Virus record (IMG/VR): IMGVR_UViG_3300009034_000015
Coordinates: 1-64,000 of that record
Source of the DNA: a virus
Length of the DNA stretch: 64,000 nucleotides
Strand: one strand, 5' to 3'
Below, piece after piece: positions 7,523 through 16,792 of the stretch; position 1 is the stretch's first letter, and every line of letters starts with the position of its first letter. The notes beneath the pieces are model-generated. The model did no database searches. It had not been told where the DNA came from and saw only the letters and a list, made by a program, of their open reading frames with translations. The position numbers were made by a program, and so were the translations under genes.

Positions 7523-8568
7523 CTTTTTAATTCTTTTTTAATTAGCTTCCTAATGTCTTTATTTTTTCTTAGAAACAACCTTAATTGCCTTTCACCTGAA
7601 AAAGTTTCTTCAAATAAATTTGAAATAAATCTTTCTTTTTCTTCCCCTTTAATTTTAACTTTACCTTTCCAAATTATTTCTTGATAAATAGCCTCAGCCA
7701 TTAATTCCCTTGTTTTATCAAATCCTATTTTACATTCACCCTTGCCATTAGAAGTAAAGAAATAACCAGACTCATCTGGATAACCTACCTTATTTTTTTC
7801 TACTAAGAAATAATGCCTTTTACCTACTTTTACTTTATCCTCTCCATCTACTCTTTCTTTGGTTTCACCAGCTAAATGGATTCTTATCCTAACAGAAGCA
7901 TAAAAACTTAAAGCCTCACCACAGGTAGATTTAAAAGCTGGTTCCCAGGGTTTTCGCCCCACATTAACTCGTTCTTGATTTATTATTATTAAACAAACAT
8001 TTGATTTACCTAATAATGAAATTACTATTCTCATCCATTGCGACATTAAGTTAGCTTGCAATCCATAATTTTTTGCTCCAACTAATCCTTTCTGTTCTGC
8101 TTCTGGAACCATATTAGTTGCGCTATCTACTCCAATAAAAAATAATTTATCTTTAGGAATCTTACCTTTTTCTTGAGCTTCGTTAAAATTAAGAATCATT
8201 TTATTTATACTATTAGAGCCATCTTCAAAATTAATTGGGTTATTATAAAGGCATTTACTTAAATCTAACCCTAAATACTTTGACCACTTTTTATTCCCTG
8301 CCCTTTCTACATCTGAGAAAGCAACATAATGACCAAGCTTTAAAGCAGAGATTAATATACCAATAAGAAAAGAAGTCTTTCCACCTGCCCCAGGGCCATG
8401 TATTTCCCAAACACAACCTACTGGGGCACCACCTATTCTAATAGCTCTATTAAATGAATTAAAAATTGTAGGAATATAAATAAGCTCCTCTTCATCTTCA
8501 AAAGAAGATACAGAAATATCATTAGTAATTAAATCAAAATCAGTTTTCTTTTTTTTCTTTTTTTTCAT
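7519..8568 (-). CDS. RecA/UvsX-like recombinase
   Basis: About 349 residues. Walker A is GPGAGGKTS (58-66), followed by VAFSDVERAGN and a Walker B strand FFIGVDSAT, then an IIINQERVNVG segment in the position of RecA L2-adjacent residues. It should form ATP-dependent filaments on ssDNA for strand exchange and repair. It begins with a run of lysines encoded by two consecutive A8G blocks. Overlaps the Cas4-like gene, and the SSB lies upstream. Confidence 0.85.
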   Translation of the reverse strand: MKKKKKKKTDFDLITNDISVSSFEDEEELIYIPTIFNSFNRAIRIGGAPVGCVWEIHGPGAGGKTSFLIGILISALKLGHYVAFSDVERAGNKKWSKYLGLDLSKCLYNNPINFEDGSNSINKMILNFNEAQEKGKIPKDKLFFIGVDSATNMVPEAEQKGLVGAKNYGLQANLMSQWMRIVISLLGKSNVCLIIINQERVNVGRKPWEPAFKSTCGEALSFYASVRIRIHLAGETKERVDGEDKVKVGKRHYFLVEKNKVGYPDESGYFFTSNGKGECKIGFDKTRELMAEAIYQEIIWKGKVKIKGEEKERFISNLFEETFSGERQLRLFLRKNKDIRKLIKKELKR

Positions 8569-8704
8569 TTAATATCTTATTTATTTGTTGTTTATTCCAA
8601 AGGTCTGGAGAAAAAATTCTAAAATAACAACCCTCGATAACTTTAAATTTACAATCTTGACATTTTTTATTTTTACAAGTTTTAATTATTAAATCAATAT
8701 TCAT
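8540..8704 (-). CDS. Cys-rich small protein, 54 aa, overlapping recombinase start
   Basis: Begins MNIDLIIKTCKNKKCQDCKF and has another Cys in EGCYF, so four cysteines within 20 residues suggest a metal knuckle. It overlaps the recombinase start by 29 bases and ends in the A8G A8G tract. The recombinase frame is +1 relative to this frame, so slippage on the A runs could fuse the two. No strong ribosome site is visible before the ATG at 8704. Confidence 0.45.
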   Translation of the reverse strand: MNIDLIIKTCKNKKCQDCKFKVIEGCYFRIFSPDLWNKQQINKILNEKKEKKEN

Positions 8705-8708
8705 TTAA

Positions 8709-9833
8709 TTAAAATGGAATTTCAAGGTCATTTCCACACTCAGGGCAAGTAGTCTCTTTTTCATCTACTTCTGTATCACAGTCAGGACACACTACCTTTT
8801 CTGATTTACTTTTTTTCTTTTTCTTTTTTTTCTTATTATCTTCTTCATCCTCATCGTCATCTTCGTTTTCATCCTCATCATCATCTTCTTGCTGCTTCTC
8901 TTTTTTCTTCTTTTTCTTTTTATCCTTTACTTCGTCATCGTCCTCATCTTCATCAGAATCTTCAGTATCCTCTTCTTCTTCATCTTCTTTTTCTTTCTTG
9001 CGCTTTTTCTTCTTTTTACTTTTTTCTTCCTCTTCATCTAATCCTTCTACTTTTTCTTCAAGCTTAATTAAAAACTTTTCAAACCTTGGATGCTCAATTG
9101 CTTCCTTCATTAAACTTAAAGTTTTTTCAAACGAAGTAGGATTCACCAAGCCACTTATATCAGGTATTTCAGATTCAAATAATTCCTCTATATCTTCTGT
9201 TGGCTTTTTAGAATTAAAATGAGCATTATACATTTCACTCCCGGCTTTATCAGGGTCATAAGTAGTTTTAATAGCATAAGGATTTTTAAATGGATTACCT
9301 GCATCATCACCTTCCTCTTCCATTTGATCCTTTATCACTGCTGCTATTTTTTCTCCAAGCGTAGTTGTGGTAACTAATTTCCCAATTATAGGATTTTTAA
9401 CTGTTACTGCTATAAAAACAAACTCCCTTCTTGCAGTTAGATTATATCGCCAGTCATAGGTTTTTTTACCAAGTAACTCACCTTTGCAGATTTCAGTCCT
9501 ATTAGCTTTTTTACCAAGCTCAATAATAATCTCATCATCTTCAAGGTCTTCAAACTTATTTAGTTTTTTAATTAACTTATGTATAAAACAGCTATCAGCT
9601 CCAGGGCAGATGATCCTTTCACTAATAACTATCTTTTTAATTTTCTTTCCACCATCATCAGTTTCAACTTCCCTACTAATTAATGCAGGGAATCTATGAA
9701 CCCATCGTTCTTCTATTTCAGATTTAGGATGTAAAAAGAAAATTAATTTACCTTTATCCTTCCAACTAATAATAGAACTTTCTCCACCTCTTTGCTCTGC
9801 TGAATCTAAAAATTGTTTAACTTTCATTTCCAT
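8709..9833 (-). CDS. gp32-like single-stranded DNA-binding protein with zinc ribbon tail
   Basis: Residues 1-240 follow the T4 gp32 plan: LIFFLHPKSEIE strand, a Cys-containing CPGADSCFIHKLIKKL knuckle, and YNLTARREFVFIAVTVKNP followed by a lysine-rich contact region and an AHFNSKKP strand. Residues about 280-345 alternate lysine blocks with Asp/Glu blocks, an acidic tail like those that recruit partner proteins. The C-terminus adds CPDC-x9-CPEC, a zinc ribbon not found in gp32. A second ATG six bases in has better spacing to the AAGGAG site. Assignment is by pattern only. Confidence 0.65.
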   Translation of the reverse strand: MEMKVKQFLDSAEQRGGESSIISWKDKGKLIFFLHPKSEIEERWVHRFPALISREVETDDGGKKIKKIVISERIICPGADSCFIHKLIKKLNKFEDLEDDEIIIELGKKANRTEICKGELLGKKTYDWRYNLTARREFVFIAVTVKNPIIGKLVTTTTLGEKIAAVIKDQMEEEGDDAGNPFKNPYAIKTTYDPDKAGSEMYNAHFNSKKPTEDIEELFESEIPDISGLVNPTSFEKTLSLMKEAIEHPRFEKFLIKLEEKVEGLDEEEEKSKKKKKRKKEKEDEEEEDTEDSDEDEDDDEVKDKKKKKKKEKQQEDDDEDENEDDDEDEEDNKKKKKKKKSKSEKVVCPDCDTEVDEKETTCPECGNDLEIPF

Positions 9834-10478
9834 TTACTCCTTTCTATCTAAAACTATAATATCATCAAAAATTACTGGTATTAATCTTTTAAATTGTTTT
9901 AACATCGGAACGGTTATTTCTCTCATTTGAGGATGTGCTTTTAATGAAGTTCTTTGAATAAAAAAAAGCCTCCATTCCCTTAAATTATAAGTAACAACTA
10001 TTTCTGTTTTTAAAGAATTAGGTAAAACACTTCTTGCTTCTTGAGGAGATGCACCTAACTCAATTAATTTTAAATAATGCTCTTCTGCATTTTCCATTGC
10101 AGAATACCAAATACCATAACAACCAGGCTTTCTATTGAATTTAAAGAAAAAAGGTTCTATAACTGTTATTTCCCCACCAAATTCTCCTTTAGCATAATTA
10201 CAATAACGAGTGCTTTCCTGGGAATAACTTGCAATCCTATGCCTAACTATTTCATGTGTCACTCCTCTATCGCAAACTATCCTAACTGTAACTTTTTCAT
10301 GCTCTAAAACAGATTCGTGACCAGACTTAATTATTTGTCTAATAAATTTTTCAGCAGAATTTGTTGTAATTTTATCCTCACTTTTATAACAAGTCCTACC
10401 CGCTCTCTCAATCTTCTGAAGTATTTCATTTCCATTAATTTCATCTTCAATCATAAAATAAGGTTCAATTACTTTCAT
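9834..10478 (-). CDS. thyX: flavin-dependent thymidylate synthase
   Basis: Carries the ThyX signature RHRIASYSQES (residues 79-89, RHR-x7-S) followed by TRY, and a C-terminal half with ARSVLPNSLKTE and the acceptor-side QMREI. It converts dUMP to dTMP using methylene-THF, NADPH and FAD. About 214 residues from the ATG at 10478, preferred because GGAGG precedes it and the ATG overlaps the previous TGA. A second divergent homologue is encoded at 14293-15147. Confidence 0.93.
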   Translation of the reverse strand: MKVIEPYFMIEDEINGNEILQKIERAGRTCYKSEDKITTNSAEKFIRQIIKSGHESVLEHEKVTVRIVCDRGVTHEIVRHRIASYSQESTRYCNYAKGEFGGEITVIEPFFFKFNRKPGCYGIWYSAMENAEEHYLKLIELGASPQEARSVLPNSLKTEIVVTYNLREWRLFFIQRTSLKAHPQMREITVPMLKQFKRLIPVIFDDIIVLDRKE

Positions 10479-10879
10479 GCATTCCTCCATTCTTGGTTAT
10501 CTAATCTTTCTAATTCATCATAAACAACCTTCCATAAATCTACTTTAAGTATTTCAGCAAGAAAAGCTGAATGAATTATTAAACCACCTATCGAACTTCT
10601 AAGCCGATCCATAGCACCTTCGCCTTTGCATCTAGGACTATCCGGACTAACTCTTTTATAATATGATATTCTTGCTATATCTCCAAGCTGACCCTGAATT
10701 ATAGCCAACCTATGATAATCCGATTTATCAATTTCACCTTTCATTAAGCCTTGGATATATTTTTGCAAATGCAATAAACCTTTTGTTATTTCTTGAGAAT
10801 GTTTATCTAAAAAATCTTCACCATGCAAAGGACTAATTCCCCTACCATAAGCTTTAATATTACAATTACAACTACTCAC
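10475..10879 (-). CDS. MazG-like all-alpha protein (tentative)
   Basis: 134 residues, all helical. The pattern QGQLGDIARISYY ... LIIHSAFLAEILKVDLW with a final basic/acidic helix recalls all-alpha NTP pyrophosphohydrolases, though the usual EExxE metal motif is not clear. Starts with a Cys-containing MSSCNCN. It is coupled to thyX by an ATGA overlap, consistent with nucleotide-pool control. Preceded by promoter-like repeat copy A. Confidence 0.4.
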   Translation of the reverse strand: MSSCNCNIKAYGRGISPLHGEDFLDKHSQEITKGLLHLQKYIQGLMKGEIDKSDYHRLAIIQGQLGDIARISYYKRVSPDSPRCKGEGAMDRLRSSIGGLIIHSAFLAEILKVDLWKVVYDELERLDNQEWRNA

Positions 10880-10890
10880 TTTTTTTAACC

Positions 10891-10930
10891 CCTTATTATA
10901 AATTATAACTATAAACTAAATAAAATTAAT
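10891..10930 (-). promoter_or_regulatory. promoter-like repeat copy A
   Basis: A 40-base AT-rich sequence 12 bases before the ATG at 10879. In transcript sense it contains TATAATTTATAATAAG. It matches the sequence at 17876-17915 at about 35 of 40 positions, and its first half matches 61387-61425. A TATAAT at -10 is plausible, but no TTGACA is present, so another sigma factor may be used. Confidence 0.55.
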
Positions 10931-11396
10931 CCTTACTTATAAACTTTGTTTTAGTCTGTAATAAATGCCATCGAGCATCAACAGAATTTTTTAGAGCTAA
11001 TAAGATTAAACTATTTTTCTTTTTCTTAGCTCTTGTTCTCATTATCTTTATATACTCCTCATTTTTACTTGCATAAATAAGTCTTTCAATTTTAGCCTCA
11101 GTTATTTGCCCTGATATTTCTTTATTCCTTTTTTTAATTATTAACTCTTTCTCTGCTCTAATTTGAATTTTAGAAATTATTATTTTTGTCTTTATAATAT
11201 AACGATCCTCTTCATTAATACACATAGCATATAAAATACCAGCAATCCTTACAATCTCAGCCCCTATATCTATTGCCCTTTGCAAATCTTCTGCATCTCT
11301 TGTCTTACCACTTAGCCAAGCTTTAATTTTTAAATACTTCTTTTCTAAATCTAAATCATCTAAATCTTTAAATAGAATTGAAAATTTATTTTTCAT
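10926..11396 (-). CDS. hypothetical helical protein, 156 aa
   Basis: Almost entirely helical and very rich in Lys, Arg and Glu. It sits between the DNA polymerase and the thyX/SSB/RecA genes. In size, charge and placement it could be a UvsY-like recombination mediator, but I see no diagnostic motif. It follows a 128-base leader that is homologous to the leader of the holin-like gene. Confidence 0.5.
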   Translation of the reverse strand: MKNKFSILFKDLDDLDLEKKYLKIKAWLSGKTRDAEDLQRAIDIGAEIVRIAGILYAMCINEEDRYIIKTKIIISKIQIRAEKELIIKKRNKEISGQITEAKIERLIYASKNEEYIKIMRTRAKKKKNSLILLALKNSVDARWHLLQTKTKFISKD

Positions 11397-11524
11397 ATTA
11401 CAATCTCTTCTAAGCTCTTATCTCCTAAAACTAAAGGGTAACTAAACCTTGCCTTATTAACTCTTAACTGAGGCTATCCTGGAAAGGATTTAAGGTATAA
11501 AATAAACTACTCCTTAGCCATAAT
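11397..11524 (-). promoter_or_regulatory. leader module 1, structured
   Basis: 128 noncoding bases between the polymerase gene and the next gene. The core at 11461-11495 forms, on either strand, an outer CTTAA/TTAAG pairing around an asymmetric loop and an ATCCT-4 nt-AGGAT hairpin. The core is nearly identical to 35285-35319, and the surrounding spacing and pre-start sequence (CTTAGA then a purine-rich ribosome site) are also shared. Likely a regulatory RNA leader or processing site. Confidence 0.55.
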
Positions 11525-14293
11525 TTAAAACCTAAAAGCATTTGCATTTTTAAGTGCCTCTACTACTCTCTTATTAACAATCCTTTTAGTTACTTTATTA
11601 AAAAAATCTTCTTCATTTTCAAAAGGTTGATTCTTATAAATATCAATTGCAGCCTTAGTTCCAATTCCTTTTATACTACTAATTCCTGATCTAATATTGC
11701 CATTCTCTATTTTAAAATTAATCTTAGAACGATTTATTCTAACTGGTAAAACTTTAATTCCTAATCTTTTACATTCATTAATATATTTAGCTGAATCATC
11801 TTTTTCATTTCTCATTAATGAAACCATAAATTCAAGTGGGAAATAAGTTTTTAAATATGCTGTCCAATAACTTACTAATGAATAAGCTACAGCGTGAGCA
11901 CGATTAAAAGTATAAGCAGAAAAATGATTCATATCATTCCACAATCTTTCTATTTCCTTTTCAGTTAGATTTTCTTTTCCATACTTAAAAAACTTTGCTT
12001 TTAATTCCTTTTTTAACTTATCATAAATTTGTAACTTATCAAGCCTACGCTTAAGAAAGACTTTTCTGAATCCCTCAATCTCATTAGATTCAATTTTATG
12101 AACTATTTTTTTATAAATTTCTAACATTTGCTCCTGATATAAAATTAACCCATAAGTTGAAGAAAGAGTATCTTTTAAAAAAGGTGGAACTTTATATTTA
12201 CTTTCTTCAGATTTACGATTTACAAATAAATCAACCATACCATAGCTCATTGGTCCAGGACGGCCAAGAGCAATAGCAGCAATTAATTCTTCAAACGAAC
12301 TACATTGAATATCTGATAATAATTTAGTCATCATTCTTGACTCAAATTGAAATATTCCAGTAGTATGTTTCTTCCTAACATTCTTAAAAACTTTTTTATC
12401 ATCTAACCGAATATTATTTAAATCAAATGAACTATCAATGAAACCTAAAGTTTCTTTAATAACTCTTAAAGTATTTATTGCAAGTAAATCAAATTTAACA
12501 AACCCCAGCGAAGATAACTCTTGCCTTAATCCTCCCTCAGACCAGGCAGTAATTGGTTTTCCTTGGCTTAGCATCAAAGCTATATTTTTTGTAATCGGTG
12601 AAGATAATATTATAATCCCTGCCGCATGCCTTGATATTCCTTTAATCTGACCCTTTAAAGTATCAAACGCTAAAGGCACATCCTTATATTTATTTTCTAT
12701 CCTTCTCATAATATCAGGATGTTTTGTTATTGTCATTAACTCTTCCCAAGTATTTTCAAATTCAATTTGAAGCCTTCTACTATCCCCACCTCCAGTATAT
12801 TTAAATTTATATTCTGTTATCTTAGAAACTTTTTTCATATCTAATTGAAATAGACGAGCTAAATCAAGCAATAATACTTTTACACTATAAGTTTGATATG
12901 TCCCTATTTCAATTACATTATTTTGCCCCCATCTTTTTGATAAATATTTCTTAACATAATCTCTTCCAGCCGGCTCAAAGTCAAGGTCTACATCTGGAGG
13001 TTCAGTTCGTTCAGCTGAAATAAATCTTTCAAATTTTAAACCAAATTTTATAGGATCAATAATTGTAATTCCTAACAAATAACAAATCAATGAACCTGAC
13101 GCTGACCCTCTACCTGGGCCAACAAAAATATTTTTATTTTTAGCAAAGTTAATTAAATCAGCCAATATTAAAAAATATGAACTTAATTTTCGTTCCTTAA
13201 CTATTTTCAATTCAGTCTGTAATTGATTTTTATAAGTATCATTATTTTTAAATTCAGCTTTATTCCAATTCTTAATAATTTCTTTTTTTAAAAATTCAAA
13301 ATCAGACTTAGAAGAATCAGTAAAAAATGGTAATTTATTTTTTAATTCAGGTTTAAAATCCTCTACATTCTCAAATATATTCTTACTTTCTTTTATCCCA
13401 GCTTCCCAATCTTTTTCTGACAAATAAGATGAATGATATTTTTTATAAATTTTATATAATTCATCAACAGTTTTAAACCAAAGCGTCTTTGTAGAAAAAG
13501 AAAATCCTTTATTATTTTCAAGATCATTAAGAGTATTTTTATTTCGTAATAATAATAAAAACTGATGAACTTTTGATTCTAATTTATTTATATAATGACA
13601 ATCATTAGTAATTACAAATGGAATATCATAATCCTTAGCAAATTTATATAATAATTTATTTGACTCAATACTTTCAGGATAATCAAATAACATTAATTCA
13701 ATATAGAAATCCTCAAAAATATCCTTATATTTATATAAAAGTTTTTTAGCTTTTTTTACTTTATCTTGAGATAATAATTTACTTAATCTTGAAGAGGCAC
13801 ATCCTGATAAACAAATTAATCCCTCACTATGCTTAGAAATAAAATCAAGATCAGTTCTTGGTTTATAATAAAATCCATTAAGCCAAGAATCTGCCGTAAT
13901 CTCTAATAAATTTTTCCAGCCTATTGAATTTTTAACTAATAATGTTAAATGAAAATTTTTTCTAATCTTCTCACGCTCTTTAATTAATTCTTGTAATTTT
14001 TCATTTTTATCTTTACGTTTAACTTTTAGAATATCCTCTTGTAGCTGACTTAATAATAATCTTTTTTGATTTAAATATAATTCACAGCCAAAAATTGATC
14101 TAATTTTCTTTTCATTATTTTTCTTAATCTGTCTAACCCAGCCACCAATAGAGCCATGGTTAGTTATAGCAAATCCTTCAAAACCTAACTCTTCTGATTT
14201 ATTATAATAACCCTCTACCTTACCAACAGAATCCATAATTGAATATTCATCGTGGCTATGCAGATGGATAAAATCTTTATTAGTTAAATTCAT
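11525..14293 (-). CDS. dnaE: DNA polymerase III alpha subunit, DnaE type
   Basis: 922 residues. Residues 8-240 are a PHP domain (HLHSHDEYSIMD, ITNHGSIGG, FGCELYL, TNDCHY); the Asp of the usual TDHG is Asn here. The palm has GPGRGSASGS (392-401) and the catalytic PDVDLDF (433-439). A helix-hairpin-helix ends the protein (IKGIGTKAAIDIY). Bacterial DnaE is about 1150 residues, so the OB-fold and tau-binding C-terminus are missing. It copies DNA with the phage beta clamp at 31-32 kb. The start overlaps the upstream stop by one base, and a tight six-gene nucleotide operon precedes it. Confidence 0.95.
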   Translation of the reverse strand: MNLTNKDFIHLHSHDEYSIMDSVGKVEGYYNKSEELGFEGFAITNHGSIGGWVRQIKKNNEKKIRSIFGCELYLNQKRLLLSQLQEDILKVKRKDKNEKLQELIKEREKIRKNFHLTLLVKNSIGWKNLLEITADSWLNGFYYKPRTDLDFISKHSEGLICLSGCASSRLSKLLSQDKVKKAKKLLYKYKDIFEDFYIELMLFDYPESIESNKLLYKFAKDYDIPFVITNDCHYINKLESKVHQFLLLLRNKNTLNDLENNKGFSFSTKTLWFKTVDELYKIYKKYHSSYLSEKDWEAGIKESKNIFENVEDFKPELKNKLPFFTDSSKSDFEFLKKEIIKNWNKAEFKNNDTYKNQLQTELKIVKERKLSSYFLILADLINFAKNKNIFVGPGRGSASGSLICYLLGITIIDPIKFGLKFERFISAERTEPPDVDLDFEPAGRDYVKKYLSKRWGQNNVIEIGTYQTYSVKVLLLDLARLFQLDMKKVSKITEYKFKYTGGGDSRRLQIEFENTWEELMTITKHPDIMRRIENKYKDVPLAFDTLKGQIKGISRHAAGIIILSSPITKNIALMLSQGKPITAWSEGGLRQELSSLGFVKFDLLAINTLRVIKETLGFIDSSFDLNNIRLDDKKVFKNVRKKHTTGIFQFESRMMTKLLSDIQCSSFEELIAAIALGRPGPMSYGMVDLFVNRKSEESKYKVPPFLKDTLSSTYGLILYQEQMLEIYKKIVHKIESNEIEGFRKVFLKRRLDKLQIYDKLKKELKAKFFKYGKENLTEKEIERLWNDMNHFSAYTFNRAHAVAYSLVSYWTAYLKTYFPLEFMVSLMRNEKDDSAKYINECKRLGIKVLPVRINRSKINFKIENGNIRSGISSIKGIGTKAAIDIYKNQPFENEEDFFNKVTKRIVNKRVVEALKNANAFRF

Positions 14294-15147
14294 TATTTTT
14301 CTTTATCAAAATCCTTATACTTTTCAGTTTTAATTTCTGGTCCATTATTCATTTCATCACGAGTAAAATTATGAAGAGTTCTTTCGTTATCTATATTACA
14401 ATCTCTTGGTAAAAATTTCTTATGTAATTCATTCCTTTTAAAAACTATATTTGAGAACTCTCCAGGCTTAGAATGTAGACACTTTCCAGTCTCACAATCC
14501 TTCTTAAAAAAATCTTCTAAATAAGGAAACTTTTTTATAACTAATTTTATCATTTTTTCACAAATAATATTATTCTGAATATGCTCTTCCTGATCATCAA
14601 GTCTTTTTCCAATAGCATCTTTAAGAGCTAAAAGATTCATATGCATATACATCCAATTACAATTATTTTTAGGAATTAAAACCCTTGCATTCTGAACACT
14701 AATATTAAGTTCATCAATAGCCTCACAAAATAATTCTTTACCTTGTAAAACCCATTCTTTATATCTATCATAAAAAAATTTATTTCTTGCAAATGATCTT
14801 GGGACAAGAATATTTTCATTCCTTAAATCACTTACTTGTGTTGATCTCTGCATTATAGAAAAAAATTTGTGCCTAACCCAACAATGAGTTATTAATAAGG
14901 AAATATTTTTTACTAAGAATGTAAAATTTATCATTTCAATTCCTTTTGGCAATACTCCTTCTTTTAACAATAAATTAATTGCATTTTTCTTTTGCTCTTT
15001 AGTTAATTTTTTATAAACCTCTACTTCTTCATTAGCATAAATTATATCTACTAAAACTTTTTCAATTCTTTTTTTATCTGGCCAATCAATTAATTCTACC
15101 TTAATAGAATTAATTTCATCTAAAAATCTTGTTTTAAATCCTTTCAT
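14293..15147 (-). CDS. divergent ThyX-like protein
   Basis: 284 residues. Residues 92-104 read RHKFFSIMQRSTQ, matching the ThyX spacing RHRxxSxxxxSxR with RHR changed to RHK and the last Arg to Gln. Downstream, QNARVLIPKNN ... W ... N-x-L ... KRLDDQEEHIQ aligns with the ThyX C-terminal half, where a conserved Arg helps bind dUMP. An extra C-terminal region has Cys residues (DCETGKC, RDCN). As a canonical thyX is also present, this copy may act on another pyrimidine or make a modified one. It overlaps the polymerase by one base and the FAD gene by 14. Confidence 0.65.
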   Translation of the reverse strand: MKGFKTRFLDEINSIKVELIDWPDKKRIEKVLVDIIYANEEVEVYKKLTKEQKKNAINLLLKEGVLPKGIEMINFTFLVKNISLLITHCWVRHKFFSIMQRSTQVSDLRNENILVPRSFARNKFFYDRYKEWVLQGKELFCEAIDELNISVQNARVLIPKNNCNWMYMHMNLLALKDAIGKRLDDQEEHIQNNIICEKMIKLVIKKFPYLEDFFKKDCETGKCLHSKPGEFSNIVFKRNELHKKFLPRDCNIDNERTLHNFTRDEMNNGPEIKTEKYKDFDKEK

Positions 15148-16078
15148 CTTTAAACTCCTTTGAAAATTTTATTACATCCTGAATTTTATAATCTGATTGC
15201 CATTTAGCTAATCTTCCAACAAAATTAATAGATTTTAAATCTTCTATTCTTTCACTAAAAATAGTAGAAACTCGTTGAATCACATAATCAATTATTTTAT
15301 ATTCTAATAATCTTTTACATTCTTCTCTACTTAAATCACCAGCTATTTCTAAAACATACTTACCTTTGATTGTAATCCCTTTATAAAGATTAGCCTTTGT
15401 TATTCTATTATAAATCTGATCCCCATCTGCATAATATAATTGATCCCACTCAAACGGAATTAACCATGATGGTATTTCATTACAAGATATAATTGTACTT
15501 GGTAAATAATCAAATTTATTATTAAAAAAATAATCAAAACATAAATAAGAAAAATCAGGTGCTGGAATTGTAGATATTAATGAATCAAAATAAAATTTAT
15601 CATAATTAGAAAGTGTAATATAATTATTCTTTAAACTTATTAAAACAACTTTCTTTTTAATTATTTCAGTATTCTTTATTAATTTTTTTAAAAGGATATT
15701 AACATCACATTCTAAATACTTTAATTCATTAGAATCTACACTCAATACTAATTTATATATTTCTTTTCTTTCTCCAATCTTAAATAATGAATGAGTAAGT
15801 TTTTTATTTATAATTTTTATTTTTTGTTCTTTACTAATATTATTATGAAATTCTGATTTATAAAAATAACCTATTCTAATTATTTTTGATTTATAAGGAA
15901 CTTTTAAATCATTAAGCAATGAACGGGTTTCATTAGTATCATGTAATACAATTAATGTCCCTAACTTAGATTTAATCTGCCCACCTATTTTTGGTGATAT
16001 TAAAGTATAATCAGGATTATAGTATTTAAAGATTAATCCACTTATACCAGCGCCAATTATAATTTTTCGCTTACTCAC
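15134..16078 (-). CDS. FAD-dependent oxidoreductase, amine-oxidase-like
   Basis: N-terminus KIIIGAGISGLIF is a Rossmann dinucleotide-binding loop, followed by a glycine/serine-rich SPKIGGQIKS stretch. About 314 residues. Regions such as LISTIPAPDF in the middle recall protoporphyrinogen-oxidase and UDP-galactopyranose-mutase relatives. It sits inside the nucleotide operon, so a deoxynucleotide or base substrate is possible; redox support of the neighbouring ThyX-like protein is another option. Confidence 0.65.
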   Translation of the reverse strand: MSKRKIIIGAGISGLIFKYYNPDYTLISPKIGGQIKSKLGTLIVLHDTNETRSLLNDLKVPYKSKIIRIGYFYKSEFHNNISKEQKIKIINKKLTHSLFKIGERKEIYKLVLSVDSNELKYLECDVNILLKKLIKNTEIIKKKVVLISLKNNYITLSNYDKFYFDSLISTIPAPDFSYLCFDYFFNNKFDYLPSTIISCNEIPSWLIPFEWDQLYYADGDQIYNRITKANLYKGITIKGKYVLEIAGDLSREECKRLLEYKIIDYVIQRVSTIFSERIEDLKSINFVGRLAKWQSDYKIQDVIKFSKEFKDERI

Positions 16079-16592
16079 CTATTTTTCTCATTACTTCCTT
16101 CCACTCATTTATATAACTCTTAAGTGGATAGCCATATAAAACATAAGCAGGATGTGAAATTCTTATAACCTTAATTCTAAGGTCAATATCATTTACTGTA
16201 TCAAAAACAATTTTTCCTAAGCATAATATTATTTTTGGTCTAATAATATCTATTTCATTTATTAATAATCTTTTAAAAGCCTGTCTTGTTTTATTTATTT
16301 CTTTTGGAACTAAATATAAATTATTCCAAAAATAATCATTAATATTTAATCCTAATTTATCAAAAACTTTTAATATTACCCCACTTGATTTTCTTCCTGT
16401 AGTTAATATTAAATCAAAGTCAAATCTAAAAATTGATTTTGATTTACCTCTATAATGCTTTATCCCTGGTTCTAATCCTAATATCATAATTTCAGAATTT
16501 AGATTTCCAAAATGAGTTATCAATCTTTTATATTTAGGAGCAATCTTATTATAAAGTTTTTGTAAAGCTTTTTCTTTTTTAATTAAGTTCAC
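16071..16592 (-). CDS. uracil-DNA-glycosylase superfamily protein
   Basis: 173 residues. IMILGLEPG occupies the place of the first UDG motif (GEAPG in family 4), IRPKIILCLGKIVFDTV the central strand, and ISHPAYVLYGYP the second motif (HPS/A). The Glu of GEAPG is shifted to GLEPG and the family-4 iron-sulfur cysteines are not evident, so it may recognise a different base or act on nucleotides. Overlaps the FAD gene by 8 bases. Confidence 0.75.
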   Translation of the reverse strand: MNLIKKEKALQKLYNKIAPKYKRLITHFGNLNSEIMILGLEPGIKHYRGKSKSIFRFDFDLILTTGRKSSGVILKVFDKLGLNINDYFWNNLYLVPKEINKTRQAFKRLLINEIDIIRPKIILCLGKIVFDTVNDIDLRIKVIRISHPAYVLYGYPLKSYINEWKEVMRKIGE

Positions 16593-16791
16593 TTTTATCC
16601 TTTTCTGTTAATTTTTGTAATTTTGGATCCGAGCCTTTATAGTCCTTATAAGGTCTATCCCCTATTATTATTTTATAATAAATATTTTTTAATAATAATA
16701 TTATAATAGTTATTAATAATAAATCTATTATTAATATACAACAGACTTTGAATAATAACTTTAAGTTTATATAGAGCGTAGCAAAATCCAT
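16579..16791 (-). CDS. single-pass membrane protein, 70 aa
   Basis: From the ATG at 16791 the protein is MDFATLYINLKLLF, then a long Leu/Ile membrane helix (about residues 15-35) and a basic/polar tail. Start chosen because AGGAG encoded by the previous gene's end precedes it; the longer frame has no site. Membrane position inside a nucleotide operon is unexplained. Confidence 0.6.
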   Translation of the reverse strand: MDFATLYINLKLLFKVCCILIIDLLLITIIILLLKNIYYKIIIGDRPYKDYKGSDPKLQKLTEKDKSELN

Positions 16792-16792
16792 T

